From: Sinorhizobium terangae
GTDB lineage: Bacteria; Pseudomonadota; Alphaproteobacteria; Rhizobiales; Rhizobiaceae
Length of the DNA: 64,000 nt
Reading direction: 5' to 3'
Assembly (NCBI RefSeq): GCF_009601505.1
Contig: NZ_WITC01000018.1
Span: forward strand, 1-64,000
Shown: positions 40,442 through 50,024 of the stretch, piece by piece
Position numbering within the stretch: the first letter of the stretch is position 1
How the letters are laid out: every line of letters starts with the position of its first letter
Program-made: the position numbers and the translations under genes
Notes under the pieces: model-generated
Told to the model about the DNA's origin: nothing
The model's input: the letters and a program-made list of their open reading frames with translations, nothing else
The model's database searches: none

Positions 40442-41620
40442 TCAAGCGCGCTGGCGTATGGCTAGACGTCGGTAGAGTTCTTCCGTCCGGTCAAGCATTA
40501 CGTCGAGCGTGAAACGATCCTTGCGGACCTCGGCCGCCTGGAGGAGGGCAGGATAGCTTTCCGGATCTGCAGCCGCGATCATCGTTTTCGTGAGCTGCGA
40601 TACATCATCGCTGCTGGGAATGATGAAGCCATTCTCGCCATTCTCGATTACCGTTCTGGCGCCCCCGACATCGGAGATGATGATCGGTCTGCCCGCGGCC
40701 GCGCCTTCCAGCATGACATAGGACATCGCTTCGTAGCGGCTCGGCATGACGAGAAGATCAAAGGCGGCCACAGCCTGAGGGCCGGTAAAGGCGGAGGTCA
40801 GGTGAATGCGGCTTTGCAGCCCGCTTGCCGCGATCGCGCGGCGAACCTCGTCCTCCAGTTCGCCGGTGCCGACCATCACGAGGTAGCTGTTCTTGACCGA
40901 CGATGCCGCGCCCTTGAATGCATCTATCAGCCGCTCAGGCGCCTTCTGGCTGGAAAGACGGCCGATGAAGCCGAAGACGAATGCGTCGGCGGGAATCCCG
41001 AAGCTCGCGCGAACCGTCTTCGCCATGTCGGGCGAGGGGGGCGAAACTCCGTTGACGATCACGGATATTCGCTGTTCGGGCATGCCGAGCGACAGTGCAT
41101 GCCTGCGCTCGTCATCGGAAACGGCGATGAGGTGATCGGTGAAAAACCACGCCAAGGCCCACTCGATGGCGCCGTAGATCAATCGGCCGGCATGATCGAG
41201 TGCCGGGTCCATCGTCCGGAAGGCATGCGGGGTGTAGACGCGCGGCGCGTGGCGCCCGGGCAGTCGCAGGCGTGTGAGGGCGCCGGCCTTGGAACTGTGG
41301 CCGTGCACGATGTCGAACGGTCCTGCGGTTCGGCTGATGCGCCGAAGGGCGCGGAAGGCCGACAGGTCGGACGGTCCAGGCGCACGCTCCATGTCGACCG
41401 CGTGGAGGGCGGGCAAGTCGATTGCCTTGAGCTCACGAACGAAGCCGTCTTCCGCTCGCACCGGCGAATAGATCGCCTCGACGTGATGGCCGCGGGCCTG
41501 CATGCCGCGGCAGATATCGAGGAAATGCCGACCGGACCCGCCACCGCTCGGCTCCAGCACTTCGAGAAGGCGCAGCGGCTGAGCCGACGATCCGTCGGTT
41601 GCGGACGTGTCCATGGTCAT
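40442..41620 (-). CDS. GT4-family glycosyltransferase (last gene of polysaccharide locus)
   Basis: 392 residues from the ATG at 41620, whose A-TGA overlaps the stop of the next gene upstream, so coupled translation is likely; an upstream in-frame extension lies inside that gene. Two Rossmann domains: N-terminal acceptor half with GGSGRHFLDICRGMQARGH, C-terminal donor half with the GT4 EX7E-like segment PSRYEAMSYVMLEGAAAGRP. It transfers a sugar from a nucleotide-sugar to a lipid-linked oligosaccharide on the cytoplasmic side. The sugar is unknown. It ends the locus that begins at 46230. Confidence 0.9.
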   Translation of the reverse strand: MTMDTSATDGSSAQPLRLLEVLEPSGGGSGRHFLDICRGMQARGHHVEAIYSPVRAEDGFVRELKAIDLPALHAVDMERAPGPSDLSAFRALRRISRTAGPFDIVHGHSSKAGALTRLRLPGRHAPRVYTPHAFRTMDPALDHAGRLIYGAIEWALAWFFTDHLIAVSDDERRHALSLGMPEQRISVIVNGVSPPSPDMAKTVRASFGIPADAFVFGFIGRLSSQKAPERLIDAFKGAASSVKNSYLVMVGTGELEDEVRRAIAASGLQSRIHLTSAFTGPQAVAAFDLLVMPSRYEAMSYVMLEGAAAGRPIIISDVGGARTVIENGENGFIIPSSDDVSQLTKTMIAAADPESYPALLQAAEVRKDRFTLDVMLDRTEELYRRLAIRQRA

Positions 41621-42861
41621 AGGTGCCTTCCGGCGCGGGCGCGCCATTGAAAGCGATATTCGAGGGCGGCACATCCCCAGATGACGCCAAGCAGCATGTA
41701 GAAATGGCGCCAATGGTCGGTGTCGATGACATTGCCGATACCAACATGGCCGATCAGCGTGACCCATGCAATCATCAGGTACGGCTGCCATGGTCTGTCG
41801 TGCAGGAGGAAGCGGAAGCCCAGCGACAGCGTCCATGCGATCAGCGTCACATAGGCGATCAAGCCGATCCAGCCGTAGGACGTCAGGCACTTCAGCCAGA
41901 TATTGTGTTCATCCTCCGGGAAAATGGTACTGAAAACCAGAGGGCCGATGCCGAGCGGTTTTTCCATCGACATCAGGAAGCCGATCCGGTGCCGGTCGAA
42001 CCGCCCAAGATGCCCGCCGTCGTATTCCTGAACAAGCTGGGAACGGTTTGAGAAAAGGGTCGCGACCTGCTCGGACTGCAGGGCTGCGGCGAGCGCGGCG
42101 ACGATGAAGAGGGCGCCACACAAAGCCAGCACCAGGATACGCAGACGGAAGAGGCCGCTCCGCTCCTTCAGCAGCATGACGAAGACAAAGGCGACGACGC
42201 AGAAGAGATTGAGTGCCCAGGCCGCTCGCGAGAACGAGAGGAAAACGCCGAGTGCCAGGACGAGAAGTCCGGCGATCTTAGGCGGAGCGCGGTGGATCGG
42301 CTGGGTAAGTAGGCCATGGATGAGATAAAGCGCCGGCGCGGCGAGAAAGGGGCCAAAAACGTTCGGATCCTGGAACGCTCCCTTCGCGCGGTCATAGAGC
42401 GTGAAGTTGGCGCCGCCCGGTATGGCACCGAAATAGCCGAGAATGCCAAGGAGCGCCGTGATGACAGCAGCAGCAACCCAGGCATTGAAGATCAGCCGCA
42501 GTCGTTGGTGCCGATCTTCGATGATCGCCGCAAAGAAGACAGCCGAGAGCGCGAGGAAGCCGGAGACGGCCATGTACATGGGCCCGGTGGCAAGGTCCGA
42601 CATCGTGGTCAGCGACAGGATGCCGCCAACCATGAAGAGAACGAGGAGCGATAGCAACGGCGCTACATAGCGGGAAATCCTCAACCCGAAGAGCGCCCAC
42701 AGGCCGATGAGACACGCCATGAAGAGCTCGTAAGGCGCCGGCTCGGCGATGACGAAGCCGGAAAGAAAAACCGCGATTGCCACGAAGCCGGAAGCGAGCA
42801 GCGAAATCGCGGCAAGCTGGGGGCGGAGGACAATTGGCGGGGATGCGCTCGCGGAGATCAA
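41617..42861 (-). CDS. O-antigen ligase/Wzy-like polymerase
   Basis: 414 residues with about 11-12 membrane segments and a large periplasmic loop (about 245-310) of the Wzy_C/O-antigen ligase family. The conserved AFQDPNVFGPF and SFSRAAWALNL segments fit. The start is a TTG at 42861, overlapping the preceding stop (TTGA); a stop codon lies in frame upstream, so no longer protein is possible. It would polymerise or ligate repeat units at the periplasmic face. Tight overlaps on both sides show an operon. Confidence 0.86.
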   Translation of the reverse strand: MISASASPPIVLRPQLAAISLLASGFVAIAVFLSGFVIAEPAPYELFMACLIGLWALFGLRISRYVAPLLSLLVLFMVGGILSLTTMSDLATGPMYMAVSGFLALSAVFFAAIIEDRHQRLRLIFNAWVAAAVITALLGILGYFGAIPGGANFTLYDRAKGAFQDPNVFGPFLAAPALYLIHGLLTQPIHRAPPKIAGLLVLALGVFLSFSRAAWALNLFCVVAFVFVMLLKERSGLFRLRILVLALCGALFIVAALAAALQSEQVATLFSNRSQLVQEYDGGHLGRFDRHRIGFLMSMEKPLGIGPLVFSTIFPEDEHNIWLKCLTSYGWIGLIAYVTLIAWTLSLGFRFLLHDRPWQPYLMIAWVTLIGHVGIGNVIDTDHWRHFYMLLGVIWGCAALEYRFQWRARAGRHL

Positions 42862-44420
42862 TAGGCGTTATCCGTGTTGAGCAACCGGAACGGCGTCAGA
42901 ACAAGGATCTTCAGATCGAAGAGCAGCGACCAGTTTTCGATGTAGTAGAGATCGAATGCGGTGCGGAAACGGATCTTTTCGTCATTGTCGATCTCGCCGC
43001 GCCAACCGTTGATTTGTGCCCAGCCGGTCACCCCGGGCTTGACGCGATGGCGGGCAAAATAGCCCTCGACGACATCGGAATAGGTGCGGTTTCGCGTTTG
43101 CGCCAGAACGGCGTGTGGGCGCGGGCCGACCAGTGAAAGCTCGCCCTTCAACACGTTGAAGATCTGCGGCAGTTCGTCGATCGAAGACTTGCGCAGAAAA
43201 CGGCCGATAGGGGTCACCCGCGGGTCTCCCTTGGTGACGGCGCTGCGAGCGGTCGGGTCGCTCATATGCGCATACATCGAGCGGAACTTGTAAACCTCGA
43301 TCGTCTCGTTGTTGAAGCCGTGTCGGGCCTGCTTGAAGATGACCGGCCCTGGAGACGTGACCTTGACGGCGACAGCAGCGGCAAGCATCACCGGCCAAAG
43401 GAAAAGAAGGGCGGCGACGCTGAAGAAAATGTCGAAACAGCGCTTCGCCACGGAGTCCCAATCGGCGATCGGCTTGTCGAAGATGTCGAGCATCGGCACC
43501 TGTCCGACATGGGAATAGCTGCGCGGCCGGAAGCGCAGGTTGTTGGCGTGCGCAGCCAACCGTATGTCGACCGGGAGAATCCAGAGCTTCCTCAACAGTT
43601 CGAGGATGCGTTTTTCAGCAGTCAGCGGCAGCGAGATGATCAACATGTCGATTCTTGCAAGCCGGGCGAATTCGACGAGTTCGTTGACCGTCCCCAATTT
43701 CGGGTATCCGGCGATCATGTTTGGTGATCGCCGCTCGTCGCGATCGTCGAAGATGCCGCAGATACGGATATCATTGTCCGGCTGATGTTCGATCGTGCGG
43801 ATCAGATCCTTGGCCGGCTGGCCACCGCCGACGATCACCGCGCGACGTTCCATTGTGCCGTTGCGCGACCAATGGCGGATCGAATAGGCGATGAAGGCGC
43901 GCTGAGCGATAAGGAAGAGCGCGCCGCCGATGAACCACCCCGCGATCCAGACGCGGGAATATTGATGCCCGGATTTCAGAAAGAAAAGCGCAAGCGCAAT
44001 AGCGCCGAAGGCGGTCGCCCAGGCACCCAGAACGCGCGGCGTCATTCGCAGCCAGGCCCGCAGCGCCGGCACCTGGTAGCCATCGGCGATCTGGATGGCC
44101 GCGACGGCAAGTGCAGAGCCCCCGGCCAGAATTGCAAGATAGACGGGCAGTTGTTCGACGGCCGGTCGGACATAGTAGGCGTTGATGCCATAGCCGATGG
44201 CGAAGAGAACGCAGAAATCGAGCAGCCGGATCAGGCCCGTGATCATGGTGGGCGAATAGGTGTCGGCGCGGAACTGAAGCGCGATCTGTCGTGCCAGCGG
44301 ATTTAGCTCCGTGGCGCCTTTTTCCCCGATCGTCTCTTCGGGGGCGGCCGTCCGGATCTCGGAGATCTTCTTGCGAAGCGCTTCCGGATTGAATGCCTCG
44401 GGCCTTTCGTAGTGGTTCAT
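42858..44420 (-). CDS. Undecaprenyl-phosphate sugar phosphotransferase (WcaJ-like)
   Basis: 520 residues. The N-terminal half has four or five membrane segments (about 65-185) and a CoA-binding-like domain; the C-terminal half (about 320-520) is the bacterial sugar transferase domain with KRCFDIFFSVAALLFLWPVM, the KFRSM motif, PRPHAVL and a GWAQINGWRG stretch. It starts the lipid-linked repeat unit by adding a sugar-1-phosphate to undecaprenyl phosphate. A resemblance to UppE of the Agrobacterium unipolar polysaccharide locus is possible. AGGAAG precedes the ATG. Confidence 0.93.
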   Translation of the reverse strand: MNHYERPEAFNPEALRKKISEIRTAAPEETIGEKGATELNPLARQIALQFRADTYSPTMITGLIRLLDFCVLFAIGYGINAYYVRPAVEQLPVYLAILAGGSALAVAAIQIADGYQVPALRAWLRMTPRVLGAWATAFGAIALALFFLKSGHQYSRVWIAGWFIGGALFLIAQRAFIAYSIRHWSRNGTMERRAVIVGGGQPAKDLIRTIEHQPDNDIRICGIFDDRDERRSPNMIAGYPKLGTVNELVEFARLARIDMLIISLPLTAEKRILELLRKLWILPVDIRLAAHANNLRFRPRSYSHVGQVPMLDIFDKPIADWDSVAKRCFDIFFSVAALLFLWPVMLAAAVAVKVTSPGPVIFKQARHGFNNETIEVYKFRSMYAHMSDPTARSAVTKGDPRVTPIGRFLRKSSIDELPQIFNVLKGELSLVGPRPHAVLAQTRNRTYSDVVEGYFARHRVKPGVTGWAQINGWRGEIDNDEKIRFRTAFDLYYIENWSLLFDLKILVLTPFRLLNTDNAY

Positions 44421-44479
44421 GGTCTCTTCCTGGCGGTGAAGTCCCTGCGCCCGGATAGCAGAAAGCCACTAAGAAACGC

Positions 44480-45649
44480 TTACGTTGTAACGAGCTGTCC
44501 TCGCGCCCGGGCCGCATCGCCTGCCAGATCATGATACAGCCGCATCACGTTCTTTGTCATGACCGACGCGGCGAAGCGGGATTTAAACGCCTTGGGATCC
44601 GGCATCATTCTTTCGGGCCAGTCGTGCTCGACGATTGTGGCGGCCATGATCGCTGCCAGAGAAGCGACGTTGGGTTCGGCAAGCGCACCGCTGTCGGCGC
44701 CGAAAACCTCCGGAATCCCGCCGACCCGTGTCGCGATGCAGGGCTTGCCGGCGGCAAGTGCCTCAAGCACGATATAGGGCATCGATTCCGCACGCGAGGG
44801 GATGACGACCGTGCGCGCAAGCGCGAAGGCCTCTCTCGCCTTCATGGCCGGGAGCATCTTGATGCGCCGCCCGAGCCCCTTGCGCAGTTTCATTTCTGCG
44901 TATTGCTGCTGTTGCGGCCCGTCGCCGATCATCAGGGCGGAGAAAGGGCGGCCGGCGATCCGCTCGGCCGCAGCAAAGCTCTCCACAAACAGATCGGGAC
45001 CCTTGAGGTCCCGCATCATGCCGATATACAAAAAATCCACTGCGTCCGGCGCAACCGTGACGGGATCGAATTCGCGGTCGTCGATGCCGTTATAGATCAG
45101 TTCGTTGCGACCGAGCGGCCGGCCGACCTTTGCGAAATAGGTTTGGCGTTCGTAATCGCAGACGAAGACGAGAGCGTCTGTGAGGCGCTCCTGCAGCCGC
45201 TCGAGACGGAAAATCGCTCGACCTTTCAACGATCTTGAATCGTAGTGGAGGCTGCCGCCGTGGGGTGAATAAAGGCGGGCTACGCGATACTTGTTGACCC
45301 GCAAGGCTGAACCGATGATGCGCGCAAGGACGCCGCCTTTGGCGCCGTGCCCGTGCAGCACATCCGGTTGTAAACTTCTGATTTCGCTATAGCTGCGCCA
45401 AAGTGCGACAATGTCGGACGGTCCGATGGCGCGGTGAATGGGCAGGCGAACGATGCCGAGCGCCAGATAGGGGCGGATCGCATCGAACAGGGCGTCTTCG
45501 TGAGCGCCGCCGGTCGTGCTGTCGCACAGAATTCCCACCTCGTGCCCGGAATTGGCGTGGGCTTCGGCTAGATCCCGTACGTGCCGGAATATGCCGCCGA
45601 CCGGCGACCTGAAGCAATGAAGGATGCGCAGTGGACGTTCGTTCTGCAT
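44480..45649 (-). CDS. GT4-family glycosyltransferase
   Basis: 389 residues with two Rossmann domains. The N-terminal PLRILHCFRSPVGGIFRHVRDLAEAH and the C-terminal donor-site stretch SRAESMPYIVLEALAAGKPCIATRVGG (its EX7E spacing near residue 300) identify a GT4 enzyme. It lies five bases after the exporter gene stop, so both are in one operon. It probably adds an internal sugar to the repeat unit; the donor is unknown. No ribosome-binding site was obvious. Confidence 0.9.
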   Translation of the reverse strand: MQNERPLRILHCFRSPVGGIFRHVRDLAEAHANSGHEVGILCDSTTGGAHEDALFDAIRPYLALGIVRLPIHRAIGPSDIVALWRSYSEIRSLQPDVLHGHGAKGGVLARIIGSALRVNKYRVARLYSPHGGSLHYDSRSLKGRAIFRLERLQERLTDALVFVCDYERQTYFAKVGRPLGRNELIYNGIDDREFDPVTVAPDAVDFLYIGMMRDLKGPDLFVESFAAAERIAGRPFSALMIGDGPQQQQYAEMKLRKGLGRRIKMLPAMKAREAFALARTVVIPSRAESMPYIVLEALAAGKPCIATRVGGIPEVFGADSGALAEPNVASLAAIMAATIVEHDWPERMMPDPKAFKSRFAASVMTKNVMRLYHDLAGDAARARGQLVTT

Positions 45650-45654
45650 GGATG

Positions 45655-46230
45655 TCAGAACAGCCGTTCGCGGACATAGATCGTGTCACCGGCCATGACC
45701 GGGTCGGAAATCGGCACACGGCCGGTAATAATGCGGCCGTTGATCTTGCGGGTGATATCGGCGTTCGACTGGTTCGCACGCGCCGAGAAGCCGCCGGCCA
45801 CCGCGATCGCATTCTGAACCGTCATGCCGGGAACATAGCTGTATTGGCCGGCTTGGCCCACTTCGCCCATGATGAACACGGAACGATAGCGGTCCACCTC
45901 GATCGTGACGTCCGGATCCCGGAGAAAGCCCTCGCGCAGCTTTGCGGCGATCATGCCTTCCAGTTCCGGCAGCGTATGGCCGCGCGACGGTATGGCGCCG
46001 ATCAGCGGGAAGGCGACATAACCGGCTTGATCGACGGTATAGGTGCCACTGAGACCGGCCTGTTCGAAGACGTTGATGCGAAGGCGGTCGCCGCTGTCCA
46101 GCCTGTAGGGCTGGATGGTGGCCTCGCTGAAGGCTTTGGGAGCCGGTTGGTAGCTCGTGCAGCCGCCGACCAGTGCAGACAATATCGCCAATGCGATAGC
46201 GCGTGCTGTCTTTTTGCCTGCGGTCGACAT
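45655..46230 (-). CDS. Wza-like polysaccharide export lipoprotein
   Basis: 191 residues. Lipoprotein signal with lipobox LVGGC (Cys24). The Poly_export domain follows (YRLDSGDRLRINVFEQAGLSGTYTVDQAGYVAFP) and one SLBB-type beta-grasp domain. It is shorter than E. coli Wza (one SLBB repeat, no C-terminal helix), as in rhizobial ExoF/UppC proteins. It would form the outer-membrane/periplasmic channel of the Wzy-dependent pathway, and lies divergent from the Wzc-like gene, first in the minus-strand operon. Confidence 0.92.
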   Translation of the reverse strand: MSTAGKKTARAIALAILSALVGGCTSYQPAPKAFSEATIQPYRLDSGDRLRINVFEQAGLSGTYTVDQAGYVAFPLIGAIPSRGHTLPELEGMIAAKLREGFLRDPDVTIEVDRYRSVFIMGEVGQAGQYSYVPGMTVQNAIAVAGGFSARANQSNADITRKINGRIITGRVPISDPVMAGDTIYVRERLF

Positions 46231-46426
46231 ATGGGTCTCGGACTCCGGAAACGATCACCTCTGGCGACGTTATCGATCCGTTAGGGTTAATAGCCGGTAA
46301 ACTCGCCCAGGAATTTTGATTTGGCGGCGGCAGGGAGCGCCACCTCAGGGTTGTGCCCGATATTAACCCTTGCGTTACCATGTTCCTTTACTTTCCGGCC
46401 GAATGAAGAACCTTCGGAGTTGAGGC
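46231..46426. promoter_or_regulatory. Divergent promoter region of the polysaccharide locus
   Basis: 196 bases between the Wza-like and Wzc-like genes. It contains the inverted repeat AGGGTTAAT (46283-46291) / ATTAACCCT (46362-46370) and a near CtrA box TTAA-N7-TAAA (46287-46301), plus ATTAACCC-TTGCGTTACC beside it. Control by a shared regulator of both directions is plausible but not shown. Confidence 0.4.
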
Positions 46427-48565
46427 ATGTCAGGCATCGGCGGCGGGCAGGAGGATGTGGATATAGATCTCGGCGGCCTCTTCCGCGCCGTTTGGGCGCG
46501 GCGAACCCGGGTTTTGCTCGCCACGGCTTGCGTCGCGGGAGCAGCTTTCACCACAGCGATGATGATCGCTCCTCAGTATCAGAGCGAAGCCCGGCTGCTG
46601 ATCGAGTCGCGTGAACCGGAGTTCAGCGGATCGAACCAGGTTGGTCCGATGGGATCCGACCGGGTTTTCGATGAATCGGGTATTTCAAGCCAGGTCCAAG
46701 TGCTGCGTTCCGCCGATCTGATCAAACAGGTCGCGCGCAACATGAAGCTGCATGAACGCAAGGAGTTCGATCCTTCGGCCGAACCCTCGGCGCTTTCCGA
46801 TCTCCTGGTGATGCTCGGCGTCAAGAAGAACCCGCTCGATTTGCCGCCCGAAGAGCGCGTGCTGAAGGAGTTCGAGTCCAAGCTACAGGTCTATCAGGTC
46901 GAAAAGTCGCGCGTGATCGCCATCGCCTTCACCTCGAAAGACGCCAAGCTTGCGGCCGCCATTCCGGATGAGATGGCAAAAGTCTACTTATCCCTGCAGA
47001 GCGGCGCGAAGCTCGATTCGAATTCGGAGGCGAGCCGCTGGCTGGAACCGGAAATCGCCAACCTACGCGAGAAGGTGCGTGAGGCGGAAGCGAAAGTTGC
47101 GGCCTACCGTGCTTCCTCCGGCCTGCTGCCGACCAGTGAGACGGAAAACTTCGCCACGCGCGAGCTCACCGATATTTCGAGCGAGCTCGCCCGCGTGCGG
47201 GGAGAGCGGGCCAATGCCGAAGCACGCGCGAAAGGCGTGCGGACGGCGCTCGCCGACGGCCGTGCGCCGGACACGTTGACCGACGTCGTTGGCTCGCAGA
47301 TGATCCAGCGGTTGAAGGAAAGCGAAGCTAACATCCGGGGCCAGATTGCGGACCTGTCGACGTCATTGCTCGACGGCCACCCGCGGCTCAAGGCGTTGAA
47401 ATCCCAGCTTGAAGGCATCGCGCAGCAAATCCGCACCGAGACCCGCAAGGTTCTCGTCAGCCTGGAGAACGAAGCGAAGGTCGGGCAGTTGCGCGAAGAG
47501 CAGTTGCTGCAGCGCCTCAACACGCTCAAGGCACAATCCGCGCAGGCGGGAGAGGAAGAGGTCGGCCTCCGCGCACTGGAGCGCGAGGCAACAGCGCAGC
47601 GTCAGCTTCTCGAAACCTATCTCGCCCGCTACAGGGAGGCGACATCACGCACGGTTGCGAACGCGACGCCGGCAGATGCGCGCGTGATTTCGAATGCGGT
47701 CGTTCCGAGCACGCCGAACTTCCCGAAGGTCGTGCCGATCACGGTGGTTGCGGCGCTCGCCACCTTCCTGATCGGTTGCGTCGCCATCATGCTTGGCGAG
47801 CTCTTCAGCGGACGGGCGCTCAAGCCCATTTCCGTCGTGGAGCCGGAAGCTTCCGAACAATTGCCCGCCGGCCCGGCGGAACCGAACTCTGGGGAACCGA
47901 TGCTCGCGCTTGCGGAGAGCGACGGGCCGGTCCAGGACCTTGAACCGGTGGAAGATGCGAAGACGGCGGGAAGCGACTTCTCAATCGAGTTCGTTGCCGC
48001 TCACCTTCTTGACCAGAACATCCGTTCCGCCGTTTCCGTGTCGCCGGGCGGCGACGAAGGATCGACGGCGACTGTCATGCTGGCGCGGCTCCTCGCGGAA
48101 GACGGACGGAAGGTCGTTCTCATCGATCTTTCCGGCTCGGCCTGCCCGACGCGGCTGATGGCACAGTCCTCGGCGCTGCCGGGGATCACGAACCTGCTGT
48201 CCGGCGACATCGCCTTCGCCGAGTCGATACACGCGGACCGCTTATCGGAAGCGCACATTATTCCACGGGGAAATTCCGACCCGCGGACAGCAATGCGCGG
48301 GATCGAGCGGCTGCAGATGATCATCGATGCGCTCACCAATGCCTATGATCTGGTGCTGATCGAGTGTGGCCCGGCTGATGCCAGCGCCGTAACCAGAATC
48401 GCCCGGCGAGAGGGAACGGAGATCATAGTGTCGGCTTCGTCCGTCAGCGATGAGCGTATTGTGGAACTGCTGACAGACTTCGGCGAAGCTGGATACCGCA
48501 ACATCGTACTGATGACCGGACAGCGCGAAAGCGACCCCGATTTCCCGGATCGCCACGCCGCCTGA
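46427..48565 (+). CDS. Wzc/GumC-like chain-length protein with degenerate kinase domain
   Basis: 712 residues. The N-terminal Wzz domain has two membrane segments (about 29-49 and 439-459) around a long periplasmic coiled-coil part (REKVREAEAKVAAYRA and following). The C-terminal cytoplasmic domain (about 510-700) has the BY-kinase fold by position, but its Walker A is GGDEGST (541-547) without the Lys, Walker A' is LIDLSG (567-569) without the second Asp, and Walker B has Glu646 for Asp. There is no Tyr cluster at the C-terminus. It is probably a pseudokinase that still controls chain length and export. Start codon follows GAGTTGAGGC. Confidence 0.9.
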   Translation: MSGIGGGQEDVDIDLGGLFRAVWARRTRVLLATACVAGAAFTTAMMIAPQYQSEARLLIESREPEFSGSNQVGPMGSDRVFDESGISSQVQVLRSADLIKQVARNMKLHERKEFDPSAEPSALSDLLVMLGVKKNPLDLPPEERVLKEFESKLQVYQVEKSRVIAIAFTSKDAKLAAAIPDEMAKVYLSLQSGAKLDSNSEASRWLEPEIANLREKVREAEAKVAAYRASSGLLPTSETENFATRELTDISSELARVRGERANAEARAKGVRTALADGRAPDTLTDVVGSQMIQRLKESEANIRGQIADLSTSLLDGHPRLKALKSQLEGIAQQIRTETRKVLVSLENEAKVGQLREEQLLQRLNTLKAQSAQAGEEEVGLRALEREATAQRQLLETYLARYREATSRTVANATPADARVISNAVVPSTPNFPKVVPITVVAALATFLIGCVAIMLGELFSGRALKPISVVEPEASEQLPAGPAEPNSGEPMLALAESDGPVQDLEPVEDAKTAGSDFSIEFVAAHLLDQNIRSAVSVSPGGDEGSTATVMLARLLAEDGRKVVLIDLSGSACPTRLMAQSSALPGITNLLSGDIAFAESIHADRLSEAHIIPRGNSDPRTAMRGIERLQMIIDALTNAYDLVLIECGPADASAVTRIARREGTEIIVSASSVSDERIVELLTDFGEAGYRNIVLMTGQRESDPDFPDRHAA

Positions 48566-48609
48566 AGCGCACGCGGGCCGTTCGGAGGCTCAATGCTCGT
48601 CCGTCGGCT

Positions 48610-49869
48610 TCAGCGTTGACTCCGCTGGCGCAGCCGCTGGATGAATGCGTAGGATGCTTTGTTGCCCTTTACCATGCGTTTGACCAGCAACGCCCCGCGA
48701 TGAATATGGGCGGCCAGATGCCCGCGAAGCGTCAGGGGCAAGACGATGTCCCGTAACGGGGTCTCGATGGTGCACCACGAGCGCTTGTAAGGTTGATCGC
48801 CGATCCCGAAATCGAAGAGCGCCACGCCTTCGGAACACAGCCGCTCGATTATCCGGTAAAACAGCAGTTCTCCTGGACTGCTGTGGGCGGCGATCTCCTC
48901 GTCGATCGAGCCAAATTGGCAGATGACGTGGTCGCCCTTGCGCGAAAGGCCGGCGATTGCAAGGATCCGGCCTTCATGCTCGCCCCTGAGGCGAATGGCG
49001 TTGAGCTCCAGTAACTGGTCGTCCGCCGATCGACCGTGCTCTAGGAGCTGATGGAAGAAGGCGCGTGTTTCGGCATCCTGAAACACGTCCGGCAGGCCGC
49101 GCGCGTCGAAGCGTGCCGCCTTCTGCTGGAAGAAGGTTTCCAGAAGTGCGTGCGCTTCCGACATCTCGCGTGCGACCACGTAGTCGTAGCCGCCAAGGGC
49201 GGCGAGACGCCGCTCCGATATCCGCACCTTCCTGCGCCGCCGCTTCGCGTTGAGCTGTGCCAGCGTGCATTCGATATTCCCGAGCAGCGGCAATTGAAAA
49301 GAGGCATTGACGTTCTGCACGGCGGGCAGGGCGGCAAGCGGATGAACCTTCCCGCGCCACGTCGCAGGCGTCCTGTCGAGCGTGACGATATCTGCGAACG
49401 CTTGCAGCTGGCGTTTGATTCCGCAGGTCAGCACGCGCACGAATTCCGTAGGCGGAGTGGCGTCCTCCTCGGCAAACACGCCGGTATTGAGATTGCTGTG
49501 ATCGGAGCCGATCAGCCGCGCCGTGCGGAAGAGGGGTCCGCGGTCGATTTCGAGCGGCAGAATAAAGAGCACTTGTCGGCCGCGCGCAGCGCGAATGAAC
49601 AGCGTCTCACTTTCGTGTGTTTTCCGCCATGCGGCGCACCAGTCGAAGCTCTGGTGCAGCGAGTTCTGGCCGTTCTTGTCCAGGACCCGCCATTCCGCTT
49701 CAAGCGCGGCCATGTCCGTATGGATGGAGACCGTTATCGTTTCGGCGCATTGTGCTTCTGAACGGTGGGTCGAGACGTGGTCGTTCGGCTGCGGCTTGTC
49801 CAACGACGTCAAAGTGAAGCAGGCATTGGTCATTTCATCTACCGTTCGGAAGGGAGATCGCGCCTCCAT
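48610..49869 (-). CDS. GNAT_6/FemAB-like protein
   Basis: 419 residues. The double GNAT-like fold of the acetyltransferase_6 (PF13480) family shows in SFDWCAAWRKTH (about 75-86) and CSEGVALFDFGIGDQPYKRSWC near the C-terminus. Related proteins occur in many exopolysaccharide and cellulose loci, where a substituent-adding role is suspected. The start is uncertain: ATG 49869 or ATG 49833 (MTNACFTL), neither with a clear ribosome-binding site. It is convergent with the Wzc-like gene, so separately transcribed but in the same locus. Confidence 0.82.
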   Translation of the reverse strand: MEARSPFRTVDEMTNACFTLTSLDKPQPNDHVSTHRSEAQCAETITVSIHTDMAALEAEWRVLDKNGQNSLHQSFDWCAAWRKTHESETLFIRAARGRQVLFILPLEIDRGPLFRTARLIGSDHSNLNTGVFAEEDATPPTEFVRVLTCGIKRQLQAFADIVTLDRTPATWRGKVHPLAALPAVQNVNASFQLPLLGNIECTLAQLNAKRRRRKVRISERRLAALGGYDYVVAREMSEAHALLETFFQQKAARFDARGLPDVFQDAETRAFFHQLLEHGRSADDQLLELNAIRLRGEHEGRILAIAGLSRKGDHVICQFGSIDEEIAAHSSPGELLFYRIIERLCSEGVALFDFGIGDQPYKRSWCTIETPLRDIVLPLTLRGHLAAHIHRGALLVKRMVKGNKASYAFIQRLRQRSQR

Positions 49870-50024
49870 TGAAACGCAGATGTCGCTACATTCACCTTAA
49901 TTTCGCGCGGGAGTGGCGGCTATTTCGCGGGCGACAGCAGAATGCGGTTAGCAAAGCATGAAGCGCACCGCCAGCGGCCGGATCGGCCACACGCTATGAC
50001 GACTTTCTTCTCAAGGAGCATCTC

